DNA of 64,000 nt from an uncultured Flavobacteriales bacterium (GTDB lineage: Bacteria > Bacteroidota > Bacteroidia > Flavobacteriales_D > Crocinitomicaceae). Shown in pieces: positions 44,301 through 52,340 of the stretch (position 1 is the first letter of the stretch; every line of letters starts with the position of its first letter). A program made the translations under genes and the position numbers. The stretch lies in NCBI GenBank assembly GCA_913051935.1, contig CAJXCU010000005.1:1-64000 (forward strand). The letters are read 5' to 3'. The notes under the pieces were generated by a model. The model had not been told where the DNA came from. It searched no databases and saw only the letters and a list, made by a program, of their open reading frames with translations.

Positions 44301-47300
44301 CTAACTGTTAACGGTATGCCTACTGTACCATTTATCATACCTGTAACAGGTATAATTCAATGGGATGCTATCAATCAAATAATTTCATCCGTTGGGAACA
44401 ATGCTTCAGGATGGATCGTATTGCCAGTCGCCGTTGAGTCTTTTAGTTTCACTTATAATAGACCAGGTATTTTGTATGGTCTTCAGATTGATTCAATACA
44501 CTTTGATTGTATGCAGCCAAACCCTTTTCTTCCTGAATGCACAGAGTTTGTTACAAGAACTTATAGCGTGACAGATAATTGTGGTAATGAAACTTTAGTA
44601 ATACAACCAATTACTATAAGTAATATTACGCCACCAACAGCATCAAATCCAGCGGGAGTTACTGTGGAATGTATTGATGATGTTCCAGCAGCAGATGTTT
44701 CTGTTGTAACAGACGCGTTGGACAATTGCACAGCCATTCCTACGGTTGCTTTTGTTGAAGATGTATCTGACGGGAACACGTGCCCGGAGATTATCACACG
44801 TACGTACAGCGTGACAGACGATTGCGGAAACGTTGCCAATCTTACGCAAACAATTACAGTAAATGATTCTACCCCTCCAACAGCATCCAACCCAGCAGGC
44901 TTGATTTTCGAATGTATAGGTGATGTCCCAACACCTGATATTTCGGTTGTGAATGATGCCGCAGACAACTGCACAGCTGTTCCTACAGTTTCATTTGTTG
45001 AAGATTTATCCGATGGGAACACTTGTCCTGAGATCATTACGCGCACTTATAGCGTAACAGACGACTGTGGAAATTCAATTAATGTTACACAAACAATTAC
45101 GATTAACGATATCACGCCACCGACAGCATCAAACCCTGCTAATATTAATATTCCTCTTGCGCCTGTACCTGCACCGGACATTACAGTAGTTACAGACGCT
45201 GCGGATAATTGCACTCTTTCGCCAATTGTTGCTTTCGTTGAAGATCAATCCGATGGTGGAGATTGTCCAGAGGTAATTACAAGAACCTACAGTGTAACCG
45301 ACGACTGTGGTAATGAAACTTTAGTCAACCAATTAATCATAATCGGCGGAGGCTTGGTTCCCTCTCCAACCGTTGCTGCAAACGGACCTATTTGTGAAGG
45401 AGAGGACGCTGTATTTACGATTGATGGACTGGCCGATGCCGTTGTAACGTATGATATTGGTGCTGGGCCTGAAACAGTAACACTCCTCGGCGGAACAGGT
45501 GATGTAACTGTATCCTCCGTAAACTCTGATGTAACAATCACTTTGTCGAATATATCCGATGGATCGTGTAGTTCAATGATTGAGATATCAGAAACGATAG
45601 TTGTAACCCCCCTTTCATTTCCAACCTTTACAGGCTTCGGCCCTTATTGTCTAAATGAAACTCCAGATATGCTTCCTATTTTATCTGTTGAGGGTTATTC
45701 AGGAACATGGAATCCACCAAATATTGATACCTCGACTTCTGGAATTGGAATATATACCTTTACCCCAGATCCCGGTCAATGCGCCCAATCTGCGACTCTG
45801 GATATTTCGATTCAGCCTTTGATTGCGCCTAGTTTTATTCAAATAGAACCTTTATGCCTGAATGCTTTGGATCCTGGCCTGCCGACACTTTCACAAGATG
45901 GTATATCTGGAATCTGGAGTCCATCTGCAATAAACACCTCGGCTATTGGGGGAAGCACTTACACATTTACTCCTGATGCAGGCCAATGTGCTGCGGTTTT
46001 CAATATGGACATAGAGATTATTCCATTGCCTGAAGTTTCTTTGACCGACCAATTGATTAACTGTATAACAAACACCTCGGGAGCTCAAATCGGAATGGCG
46101 GGTGTTGTTGGAAATACCTATTCTTGGTCTCCATTGGTAGGAATCACGAACCCAAGCATATCTGACCCAATTGCAACGCCGTCAACAACAACATTATATA
46201 CCTTGACAGTAACCGGTGTAAATGGGTGCACTGCTGATGGAACGGTTAATGTAACAGTTGACGATGTTCCTCCTAACGTGGGAATTACAAATAATACAGG
46301 AACAACAACATTAAGCTGTACGCAACTTGAAATTAGTATTACTGCTACGGGCGCTGATATCTATTCATGGGACAATGGTCTCGGAAACATTTCTTCTCCT
46401 ACCATTACTTCTCCCGGAATTTATACTGTTACAGGAACGGGGCCAAATGGATGCCAATCCAATGCTCAAATTGAAATAATTCAGGATAATGGGGTTGATT
46501 TAATGTTGGTCTTGGGGCAATCAGAAATATGTTCTGGTGAAACAGTTGAGATATCAATGAATAGCGCTACCGCAACGGATTTTAATTGGACGGTCATTCA
46601 AAATGGAGTGACGGGAGCCTCAGATGGATCGGTCATAAATACTGTATCAGGCGCTACTGTTTCCCAGGAATTAACACTTGACGGTTCAGTAAACGGAACG
46701 GTTGATTATGTTGTTGAACCTTTGCTAAGTGGTTGTGTGGGCTTAGCACAAACAGTTACTGTGACTGTTTTGTCACCTGAGACGCCACAGTTCAGCCAGC
46801 TTGGACCATTTTGTCTCAATGATGTGGCAGGCGTACTTCCTTCAACTTCAATGGAAGGTATATTGGGTTCCTGGGCACCACCAACAATCACTACAAATAC
46901 TGCTGGGCTGAGCACGTATAATTTCTCTCCAAATCCAGGGCAATGCGCTGTTTCCCAGAATATGGATATTGTTGTAAATGACCTACCTATCGTTTCCTTT
47001 AGCGGAGATAGCTTACTTGGATGCGCTCCACACAGTGTCGTTCTATCAAGCCCAAATGATGTGTGCACGTGGACGATAAGCAATGGTATTATTTTAGAAG
47101 GAAACCAGGTAACACTTAACCTGACTAATCCCGGCTGTTATGATGTGACATTAGAGGTTGATGAAAATGGATGTACCAATAGCCTTACGATGCCAAATTA
47201 CTTGTGCGTACAAGAAGATCCAATAGCCAACTTTACAGTTTCACCAGATGTCTTTACTGACAATGATGTTTTGGTCTCTTTCACCAATCTAAGTTCAGGA

Positions 47301-47756
47301 GCAAGCTCTTTTTTATGGGATTTTGGAGATGGAAACACGAGCAGTTACATCAATCCAACAAATTTATATGAAACCACAGATGAAGGTGCGCTAATCACAC
47401 TTACGGCGATCAGTGAATTTGGATGTACCGATCAAGTTCAGTTGGTAATAGAATACGATGAGCAGGAAATCTTTTATATCCCAAATACCTTTACGCCAGA
47501 TGGGGATAATTTTAATCAGATGTTTACACCAGTTTTTTATTCAGGATTTGACCCATATAATTTTGAAATGCTAATATTTAACCGGTGGGGGGAAATCGTT
47601 TTTGAAACGCAAAACTCTGAAACAGGATGGGATGGGACCTATGGGGTGAACGGAACAAAAGCAATGGACGGGACCTATTCTTGGAAAATCACCTATAAGA
47701 ACCCTAAAACTGATCAGCGAAAAGTTATCTCAGGACATGTAACTTTACTGCGTTAA
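41346..47756 (+). CDS. Giant T9SS-secreted adhesin-like protein with HYR-like repeats and type B sorting domain
   Basis: About 2136 residues. Signal peptide 1-20 (ending AFSQ), then an N-terminal domain common to such proteins (WYYFQIATDGNIEMEL, FAIWGPF; about 35-180). Many Cys-containing beta modules follow. Five HYR-like repeats of about 80 residues carry TPPTASNPA, DNCTA and RTYSVTDDCGN (about 760-1340); the second is split by some 180 foreign residues. Three copies of a module with GPFCLN, GTW-PP and FTPDPGQCA follow, then a PKD domain (about 1955-2040, FLWDFGDGNTS). The last 90 residues are the gliding motility-associated C-terminal domain: IPNTFTPDGDNFNQMF and FNRWGEIVFE, a T9SS type B signal. 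Likely a surface or extracellular adhesin. The ATG at 41346 is preferred to TTG 41340. Confidence 0.85.
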   Translation: MNRILFAFSAVFVCFIAFSQGGVNCPEMAPICTDVGLNFTANADGDEASTLDPGNNYDCLIGQPNPTWYYFQIATDGNIEMELAATFDIDFAIWGPFSSLSVAQAACGSLGNQTPPDPNNGNLVDCSFSIAAVENPVITGALTGEVYVMLITNYAGMVQDIALTQTGGTGSTDCDIVINPPCSISALNTTVSGCDFITNNYSVTGTIETTNPPTSGDLVVEDCDGNTSVIASAPFNATSFPFTISNLSANGSACTLQAYFTSETACSQTINYVSPACINNCPAYENQASSPTEACGNQQYFLEVQNSACDGIVNFEVIGDYGTFPTEISWSITSNLTGNIVASGAGTAAGGAFAVTVGPLDPNIEGSIFDLQVEDAWGDGFSGGGYIQVESVDGSTVYAGPIENFDAVTNQYFNTGIIVSPSTISVDAPNGTITSNIGNCANHSVAITLENNNYCTPTVVDLPWSITCDLTGGLIASGVHTVTVYPQVPTSASDLVSIDWNSTTCSWEVTPQNDCGVLDLGVLYSISPDPMSLGPACADGTEEFTVTYLGFINGPDCCSTGGPLTPATYTNSQVTTDFITQTAYGGTNNAAYGTVPASGVGGNSTSLTINVSGSGYCFPNVPTDPFAFPVDPNPDSYYVDIYVDGVQIAIYGPLYDPPGSFNYSFSHADLLASGVTYNQNSIIEVYVFPNQFAYLGPPIINTTYVPGVDCNTLAAGEWSASNFSIDVNATYEQLVPSPANCTFVVSEPYTCCVTNSITALPPANENVECLLDVPAADINSVTNIVSNCPTVVAFVSDVSDGNTCPEIITRTYSVSDDCGNVTNLTQTITINDSTPPTAIGPMALTVECVDDVPVADISVVTAADNCTANPTVSFVSVAYTAVDGYIVNDDLSWISSTSNLFQSPDYDFCNSPVNYSISTQTSSSSIIPGTTTLLIPSDINTDNSPQVDININFNQPVQNLGIYVKDLDQNLDPTNGNNLEESLSDLTVNGMPTVPFIIPVTGIIQWDAINQIISSVGNNASGWIVLPVAVESFSFTYNRPGILYGLQIDSIHFDCMQPNPFLPECTEFVTRTYSVTDNCGNETLVIQPITISNITPPTASNPAGVTVECIDDVPAADVSVVTDALDNCTAIPTVAFVEDVSDGNTCPEIITRTYSVTDDCGNVANLTQTITVNDSTPPTASNPAGLIFECIGDVPTPDISVVNDAADNCTAVPTVSFVEDLSDGNTCPEIITRTYSVTDDCGNSINVTQTITINDITPPTASNPANINIPLAPVPAPDITVVTDAADNCTLSPIVAFVEDQSDGGDCPEVITRTYSVTDDCGNETLVNQLIIIGGGLVPSPTVAANGPICEGEDAVFTIDGLADAVVTYDIGAGPETVTLLGGTGDVTVSSVNSDVTITLSNISDGSCSSMIEISETIVVTPLSFPTFTGFGPYCLNETPDMLPILSVEGYSGTWNPPNIDTSTSGIGIYTFTPDPGQCAQSATLDISIQPLIAPSFIQIEPLCLNALDPGLPTLSQDGISGIWSPSAINTSAIGGSTYTFTPDAGQCAAVFNMDIEIIPLPEVSLTDQLINCITNTSGAQIGMAGVVGNTYSWSPLVGITNPSISDPIATPSTTTLYTLTVTGVNGCTADGTVNVTVDDVPPNVGITNNTGTTTLSCTQLEISITATGADIYSWDNGLGNISSPTITSPGIYTVTGTGPNGCQSNAQIEIIQDNGVDLMLVLGQSEICSGETVEISMNSATATDFNWTVIQNGVTGASDGSVINTVSGATVSQELTLDGSVNGTVDYVVEPLLSGCVGLAQTVTVTVLSPETPQFSQLGPFCLNDVAGVLPSTSMEGILGSWAPPTITTNTAGLSTYNFSPNPGQCAVSQNMDIVVNDLPIVSFSGDSLLGCAPHSVVLSSPNDVCTWTISNGIILEGNQVTLNLTNPGCYDVTLEVDENGCTNSLTMPNYLCVQEDPIANFTVSPDVFTDNDVLVSFTNLSSGASSFLWDFGDGNTSSYINPTNLYETTDEGALITLTAISEFGCTDQVQLVIEYDEQEIFYIPNTFTPDGDNFNQMFTPVFYSGFDPYNFEMLIFNRWGEIVFETQNSETGWDGTYGVNGTKAMDGTYSWKITYKNPKTDQRKVISGHVTLLR
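44631..45359 (+). repeat. Three tandem 243-base repeats encoding HYR-like modules
   Basis: Units begin at about 44631, 44874 and 45117 with CCACCAACAGC-like sequence (proteins TPPTASNP). The period is 243 bases (81 codons). Two further, more diverged units lie before them from about 43626 and 43847. The repeats sit inside the giant adhesin gene and could allow unequal recombination that changes repeat number. Confidence 0.8.
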
Positions 47757-47781
47757 TCTCGAATAAGGAAGAAAAACTTGA

Positions 47782-49038
47782 TTGAGCCACTTAACGACCT
47801 ATTCTGTAAAAATTAACCGAGCTTTATGGTTATTGGCCGCGCTGATACCAATAATTATTATTCCCATAAAAGGGCTGCCGGACATTTTTAATACTGCGAA
47901 AGCGCCAGTCTTGTCAATAGGCGCAGTTTATATTGCTTTCTACCTTATTAAAATAAGGGAGTTCAAATTTAAAAAGGTTAATTTTTTATTATTGGTCTAC
48001 ATAAGCTGGGTTTTTATTGCGTCACTTGTGGCCTATAAGCCGATATTAGCTTTAACCGGGGTTTCATCAACTGCAGGAAGGTTTGAAGGTTTTTTAACCT
48101 TGCTTTTTTATGCAATTATTTTTTATGCAGCAAAAGTTCACATGCGATTAACGCAAAAGAACATTCATTTTTTTCTGTCTATACAAACATTTGTGGCTTT
48201 ATATGCCATTGCACAGTTTTTTAAAATAGACCCTCTTGTTGAATATATGAATTACACCAAGGGGTCCTATGCAACAATTGGAAATCAAAATTTTTTAGCA
48301 TCATGGTCTCTGTTGATGTTGGTTATATCGGTAGGCTTTTTCCTCAAATATCAAAAATTAAAATATGCTATTTTCCCCATATTGTTTTTTGGTGCCCTTT
48401 TAGCCTCAAACACGAGGGGGGCATGGATCTCATTACTGATGATAGGTATAGCTTCATTATACTTTATGAGGTATTACAAATTCAGAAATTACTATTTAAT
48501 TGTTTTAGGTTCTTTTGTTTTGGTTTTTTTTACGATGAATGTTCTGAGCAAAAGCAAGATTCAGCAAAGAACCAAAACAATCAAAAGTGAACTCAATATA
48601 AAAAATGAATGGGCCGGATCAGGCAGAGCCCTTATTTGGAGGATGTCTTTTGACATTATTCAAAAACACCCTTTTTTTGGTGCTGGTCCAGAAAACCTAA
48701 AAGAGGCGCTTAAGCAAACAAAAAATAAACGCTCAAAAGCATACGGAAAACTAACTGGTCACACTGTGGATAAGGCGCATAATGACCTTCTTCATATTGC
48801 CGCTGTATCGGGAGCACCTGCACTGATCTTATACCTTCTCTTTATAGTGTTTATTTTCATACAGAACCGGAGGAGTATTTTAGGTTTAAGCACAAAGAGT
48901 GTGGTCGCATTTGCGGTTGTAGCTTATATCATTCAATCGCTATTCAACATAAGCGTGATTGCTGTTGCACCTATTTTTTGGATTTTATTGGGGCTTTTAG
49001 CTGGGAAAGACGGCAAGCTTGTTATCCGTGATGTTTAG
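47782..49038 (+). CDS. O-antigen ligase/polymerase-like membrane protein (Wzy_C domain)
   Basis: A 418-residue protein with about ten to twelve hydrophobic helices. The large external loop ends in the Wzy_C motif, here GRALIWRMSFDIIQKHPFFGAGPENLK near residue 285-310, then HNDLLHIAAVSG. Such proteins polymerise or ligate surface glycans, or glycosylate proteins. It starts with TTG at 47782, 25 bases after the giant adhesin gene, and may be cotranscribed with it; glycosylation of the adhesin is thinkable but unproven. Its last four bases overlap the isoaspartyl peptidase gene, which is on the other strand. Confidence 0.82.
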   Translation: MSHLTTYSVKINRALWLLAALIPIIIIPIKGLPDIFNTAKAPVLSIGAVYIAFYLIKIREFKFKKVNFLLLVYISWVFIASLVAYKPILALTGVSSTAGRFEGFLTLLFYAIIFYAAKVHMRLTQKNIHFFLSIQTFVALYAIAQFFKIDPLVEYMNYTKGSYATIGNQNFLASWSLLMLVISVGFFLKYQKLKYAIFPILFFGALLASNTRGAWISLLMIGIASLYFMRYYKFRNYYLIVLGSFVLVFFTMNVLSKSKIQQRTKTIKSELNIKNEWAGSGRALIWRMSFDIIQKHPFFGAGPENLKEALKQTKNKRSKAYGKLTGHTVDKAHNDLLHIAAVSGAPALILYLLFIVFIFIQNRRSILGLSTKSVVAFAVVAYIIQSLFNISVIAVAPIFWILLGLLAGKDGKLVIRDV

Positions 49039-49877
49039 GTAAAAATAGTATTACTTTCTCCATCAAAGGACGCGTAAACAATTTTTGGATGAGATTCTGA
49101 AAAAAACACATCTCCATTTTTGGATACTGCAATGGCTCCGGCAAAGCCATCATATGGCTTTAGTTCCTCGAAGGTTTTTTTAAAAGCTTCTTTTAAGGTA
49201 TAGCCATCCGTAACACGTGTGACTATTTTTGTAGCGAGGCCTGAACTAACAATATCTTCTCCAACACCAGTACAACTTACTGCACAGTGTTCGTTTGCAT
49301 AATTCCCTGCGATCGTAGCGGAATCTGAAACTCTTCCTGGAATTTCAAAGCCCTTTCCTCCTGTGGATGTTGCTGCGGCAAGTTTTCCGTTTTGATCTAA
49401 TACAACACAACCAACCGTTCCCGTTCCTAGACTTTCTTTTTTTGCAAGGTATTCTATTTTTCGTTCTCCTGTTTCTGTTGAAAAGAAGGGGAAACCTTCC
49501 TTAGAAGCATACTTTGTTGCTCCTTCTCCGCCAAGAACGCGGTCATCTTCACGCATGAGTTTCTGCGCTACGAAAATAGGGTTCTGAACATTCTCAATAT
49601 TTATTACTCCACTAAACTTATGGCTTGTACCGTCCATAATTGCGGCGCTCATGCGGATTTTACCATCCTGCTGAATTTGTGACCCTATCCCGGCGTTAAA
49701 TAACGGGCTGTCCTCAAGCAGCGAGGTCGCAAATATGGATGTAGAAACAGCATTATTATTTTTTAAATACGTTTTAGATTTTTCTAAAATATCAAGAAGG
49801 GCGTTTTGTTTGAGAAGTTTCGTTTCGTTAGATTGAGAGGACTCGCTAAAGAAGCCGCCGTGTATCAGTATTCTCAT
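49035..49877 (-). CDS. Isoaspartyl peptidase/L-asparaginase (Ntn hydrolase, T2 family)
   Basis: Removes beta-aspartyl residues from dipeptides. The self-cleavage and nucleophile site is TGTVGCVVLD near residue 155, where the Thr becomes the new N-terminus after autoproteolysis. SATIAGNYAN and SCTGVGEDIV match the substrate-binding loops. At 280 residues it is somewhat short but complete, and no signal peptide is visible. Its ATG overlaps the cyanophycinase stop (ATGA). Together they could convert cyanophycin to beta-Asp-Arg dipeptides and then to aspartate and arginine. Confidence 0.88.
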   Translation of the reverse strand: MRILIHGGFFSESSQSNETKLLKQNALLDILEKSKTYLKNNNAVSTSIFATSLLEDSPLFNAGIGSQIQQDGKIRMSAAIMDGTSHKFSGVINIENVQNPIFVAQKLMREDDRVLGGEGATKYASKEGFPFFSTETGERKIEYLAKKESLGTGTVGCVVLDQNGKLAAATSTGGKGFEIPGRVSDSATIAGNYANEHCAVSCTGVGEDIVSSGLATKIVTRVTDGYTLKEAFKKTFEELKPYDGFAGAIAVSKNGDVFFSESHPKIVYASFDGESNTIFT

Positions 49878-50752
49878 GAAAGCTCATTTTCTTTTTTACG
49901 AATTTTAAATGTATTGCTGCTTAATACATATGAATCTCCCATGCTCATAACATGAACAATTAAATTTTCAATAGAAATAGGTTCCCCAATAGAAATATCA
50001 GTGATATTCGTGTCTTTAATACTTCTTCCATCTACGAGAATCACAAGTCCTGAACCTAAAGCCTCCATTTCATCTCCACTCGAAATCAATAGCCCGGTAT
50101 CCTCACCAAGCCCTAGCCCAATTATTTTTGGGTTCGAAACTACTGCTTGAAACAGCCTACCAATTCGCCCCCTTTTTACAAAATGTGTATCAATCGCAAC
50201 ATCGCTCATCAACCCAAGTCCTCCAGTGATTTTCACCTCTCCTTTTAATAACGCTTCTTTACTTGAGCCCTGATAAATCATATTTCTTGAGGCGCAAGCT
50301 GCTCCTGCAGAGGTTCCAACATATAGAAAAGGCTCGTTATGATATTTATTCAAAATAAGATCGTGAATAGGCGTACCTCCTATAATAGAGGTCAGTCTCA
50401 ATTGATCACCTCCTGTAAAAAATATAACATCTGCTGTTTTTACCCGATCAATAATGGCTTTGTTTTGACAATCCTCTCTTGATTCAATCTCCAAAACACC
50501 GATATTGTCTGCACCCAAAAAATGAAAGGCCTTAGAGTATTCTGGGCCAACAACATCTGGTATTCTTGACGCCGTTGGAACCACCTCAATTCTAGAGTCA
50601 GTTCCTTTGTCGGACTCGTCGATAATTCGTTTTAAAATACCGCGTTCAAAAAAGTTAAGATTGTTGTCAATTTTCCCGGTAAAATCACTTTCTGTAAAAC
50701 TTCCCGTGTCTATCCCCCCCCCAATAATAATCAGTTTTCCTACAGGCCTCAT
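49874..50752 (-). CDS. cphB: Cyanophycinase (S51-family serine peptidase)
   Basis: Predicted to cut the polymer cyanophycin (multi-L-arginyl-poly-L-aspartate) into beta-Asp-Arg dipeptides. About 292 residues from the ATG at 50752. The catalytic Ser lies in the elbow VGTSAGAACAS; GGIDTGSF near the start, FFTGGDQLRL and LGLGEDTGLLI are typical of the family. No signal peptide is seen, so it should be cytoplasmic. The reading frame continues 41 codons upstream to a TTG, but that part is not conserved and contains the dut promoter. A run of nine G (coding strand) lies 30 bases after the ATG. Coupled to the isoaspartyl peptidase gene. Confidence 0.87.
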   Translation of the reverse strand: MRPVGKLIIIGGGIDTGSFTESDFTGKIDNNLNFFERGILKRIIDESDKGTDSRIEVVPTASRIPDVVGPEYSKAFHFLGADNIGVLEIESREDCQNKAIIDRVKTADVIFFTGGDQLRLTSIIGGTPIHDLILNKYHNEPFLYVGTSAGAACASRNMIYQGSSKEALLKGEVKITGGLGLMSDVAIDTHFVKRGRIGRLFQAVVSNPKIIGLGLGEDTGLLISSGDEMEALGSGLVILVDGRSIKDTNITDISIGEPISIENLIVHVMSMGDSYVLSSNTFKIRKKENELS

Positions 50753-50861
50753 ATAAACAAAAATAGTTTTTTTGATGGTTAATTTGTTTAGAAAACACAA
50801 ATTGTTAATTCCTTTGTTGATTTCTATTGGCATCATGCCCAATTCTCTTTTCCAATATATG

Positions 50862-50869
50862 TAAATTTG
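50862..50869 (+). promoter_or_regulatory. -7 promoter element for the dut operon
   Basis: TAAATTTG is an exact TAnnTTTG match that ends seven bases before the dut ATG at 50877. The transcript would start only a few bases before the start codon. Confidence 0.5.
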
Positions 50870-50876
50870 ATTCAAG

Positions 50877-51317
50877 ATGTCGATAAAAGTTAAAATAATA
50901 AATCAATCCAATAACCCTTTACCTGAATACAAGACTTTGGGATCTTCCGGAATGGATATTCGGGCATTCACCCCCAGAAAGTTATGTATTCAACCTCTTG
51001 AAAGAGCATTGATTAAAACAGGGCTTTTTTTAGAGATGGAAACAGGTATAGAATGTCAAGTGCGTCCGAGAAGTGGCTTAGCATTAAAGCAGGGCTTAAC
51101 CGTATTAAATACTCCAGGTACTGTTGATGCTGATTACAGGGGTGAAATTGGGGTGATTTTAATTAATTTATCAAATAAAGAGGTCTTTGTCGAAAATGGA
51201 GATCGAATTGCTCAGCTTGTTTTTTCCAAAGTCGAATCGATTGACTGGGATCGAGTAGAATCTACAGGAAAGACAGAACGCGGCTCAGGAGGCTTCGGAA
51301 GTACGGGATTAAAATAA
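50877..51317 (+). CDS. dut: Deoxyuridine 5'-triphosphate nucleotidohydrolase
   Basis: Hydrolyses dUTP to dUMP and so prevents uracil incorporation. All five trimeric dUTPase motifs are seen: GSSGMDIRAF, PRSGLALKQG, GTVDADYRGEI with the catalytic Asp, GDRIAQLVF, and the C-terminal RGSGGFGSTG. Length 146 is normal. It is the first gene of an operon that continues through envC; the next gene begins six bases later. Confidence 0.96.
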   Translation: MSIKVKIINQSNNPLPEYKTLGSSGMDIRAFTPRKLCIQPLERALIKTGLFLEMETGIECQVRPRSGLALKQGLTVLNTPGTVDADYRGEIGVILINLSNKEVFVENGDRIAQLVFSKVESIDWDRVESTGKTERGSGGFGSTGLK

Positions 51318-51323
51318 AAAAGA

Positions 51324-52340
51324 ATGAATATTATTGTACCAATGGCAGGTCGTGGAAGCAGGTTGCGTCCGCATACGCTTACCGTTCCTAAACCCCTAAT
51401 AAAAGTAGGGGGTAAACCAATTGTTCATCGCTTGGTAGAGGATATTTCTAAGATGTGCCAAGAAAAAATTGATGAGATTGCATTTGTAATAGGGGACTTT
51501 GGCGCGCAAGTCGAGGCAGACCTAATAGCTGTTGCAGCTGATTTAGGTGCCAAGGGGTCTATTCACTATCAGAAAGACCCACTGGGCACAGCTCATGCCG
51601 TTTTATGCGCTGAGCAATGCCTGGAAGGGCCGGTGATCGTAGCTTTCGCCGACACTTTATTTAAAGCAGATTTTCAAATTTCTGAGGGTATCGACGGGAT
51701 GATTTGGGTAAAACAAATTGAGGACCCAAGTGCTTTTGGGGTGGTCAAACTAAATGAGGTAAATGAGATCATAGATTTTGTTGAGAAGCCTATGGAGTTT
51801 GTGTCAGACTTGGCCATGATAGGGATCTATTTCTTCAAAGACGGCGCAGCTCTAAAAAGCGAAATAAACTACTTGCTAGAGAATAATCTTCAAAAAGGAG
51901 GGGAGTATCAGCTGCCAGACGCGCTGCGACGGCTCACCGAAAAGGGGACTGCTTTTTTGCCAGGAAAAGTTGATGCTTGGTTAGATTGTGGTAATAAGAA
52001 AGTGACAGTGGAAACAAATAAACAGGTTTTGAATTTCGATTATGAAATGGGGCTAAATCTTGTGGATAAAAATGCCGACGTTGTTAACTCCACAATTGTC
52101 CAACCTTGCTTTATTGGTGCTGGTGTCAAAATAATAGATTCAGTAGTTGGTCCTCATGTTTCTATAGGAGAGAACTCAATTGTACGCAGTTCTGTTTTAT
52201 CAAATTGCTTAATTCAAAATGACGTTTCGTTAGCACACCTAAACTTAAAAGACTCCATGATAGGAACCTCAGTAGAGATTCATCAAAAACCAAAAGATTT
52301 AAGTGTTGGGGACTTCACCAAAATACATGATGCTATATAG
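51324..52340 (+). CDS. Sugar-phosphate nucleotidylyltransferase
   Basis: Transfers a nucleotide to a sugar 1-phosphate. The N-terminal Rossmann-like domain starts with IIVPMAGRGSRLRPHTLTVPKPL, the nucleotide-binding loop and Lys. DPLGTAHAVLCAEQ and WLDCGNKK also fit. The C-terminal part (about 245-325) is a hexapeptide-like left-handed helix with IGAGVKIIDSVVGPHVSIGEN. Glucose-1-phosphate thymidylyl- or uridylyltransferase are both possible. Its 3' end overlaps the TPR gene start by about 14 bases. Confidence 0.87.
   Translation: MNIIVPMAGRGSRLRPHTLTVPKPLIKVGGKPIVHRLVEDISKMCQEKIDEIAFVIGDFGAQVEADLIAVAADLGAKGSIHYQKDPLGTAHAVLCAEQCLEGPVIVAFADTLFKADFQISEGIDGMIWVKQIEDPSAFGVVKLNEVNEIIDFVEKPMEFVSDLAMIGIYFFKDGAALKSEINYLLENNLQKGGEYQLPDALRRLTEKGTAFLPGKVDAWLDCGNKKVTVETNKQVLNFDYEMGLNLVDKNADVVNSTIVQPCFIGAGVKIIDSVVGPHVSIGENSIVRSSVLSNCLIQNDVSLAHLNLKDSMIGTSVEIHQKPKDLSVGDFTKIHDAI

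Noticed and set aside
44631-45359. Regular 243-base repeats as a possible CRISPR or mobile array
   Set aside because: Units are long, in frame and protein-coding, with HYR-like motifs; no spacers, cas genes or terminal inverted repeats.
44561-45541. Open frames antisense to the adhesin repeats
   Set aside because: They mirror the repeat period, have no start context or known motif, and arise from the biased codon use of the repeats.
49753-50875. Longer cyanophycinase from the TTG at 50875
   Set aside because: The added 41 residues are unlike the family and cover the dut promoter region; the ATG at 50752 precedes the conserved glycine-rich start directly.
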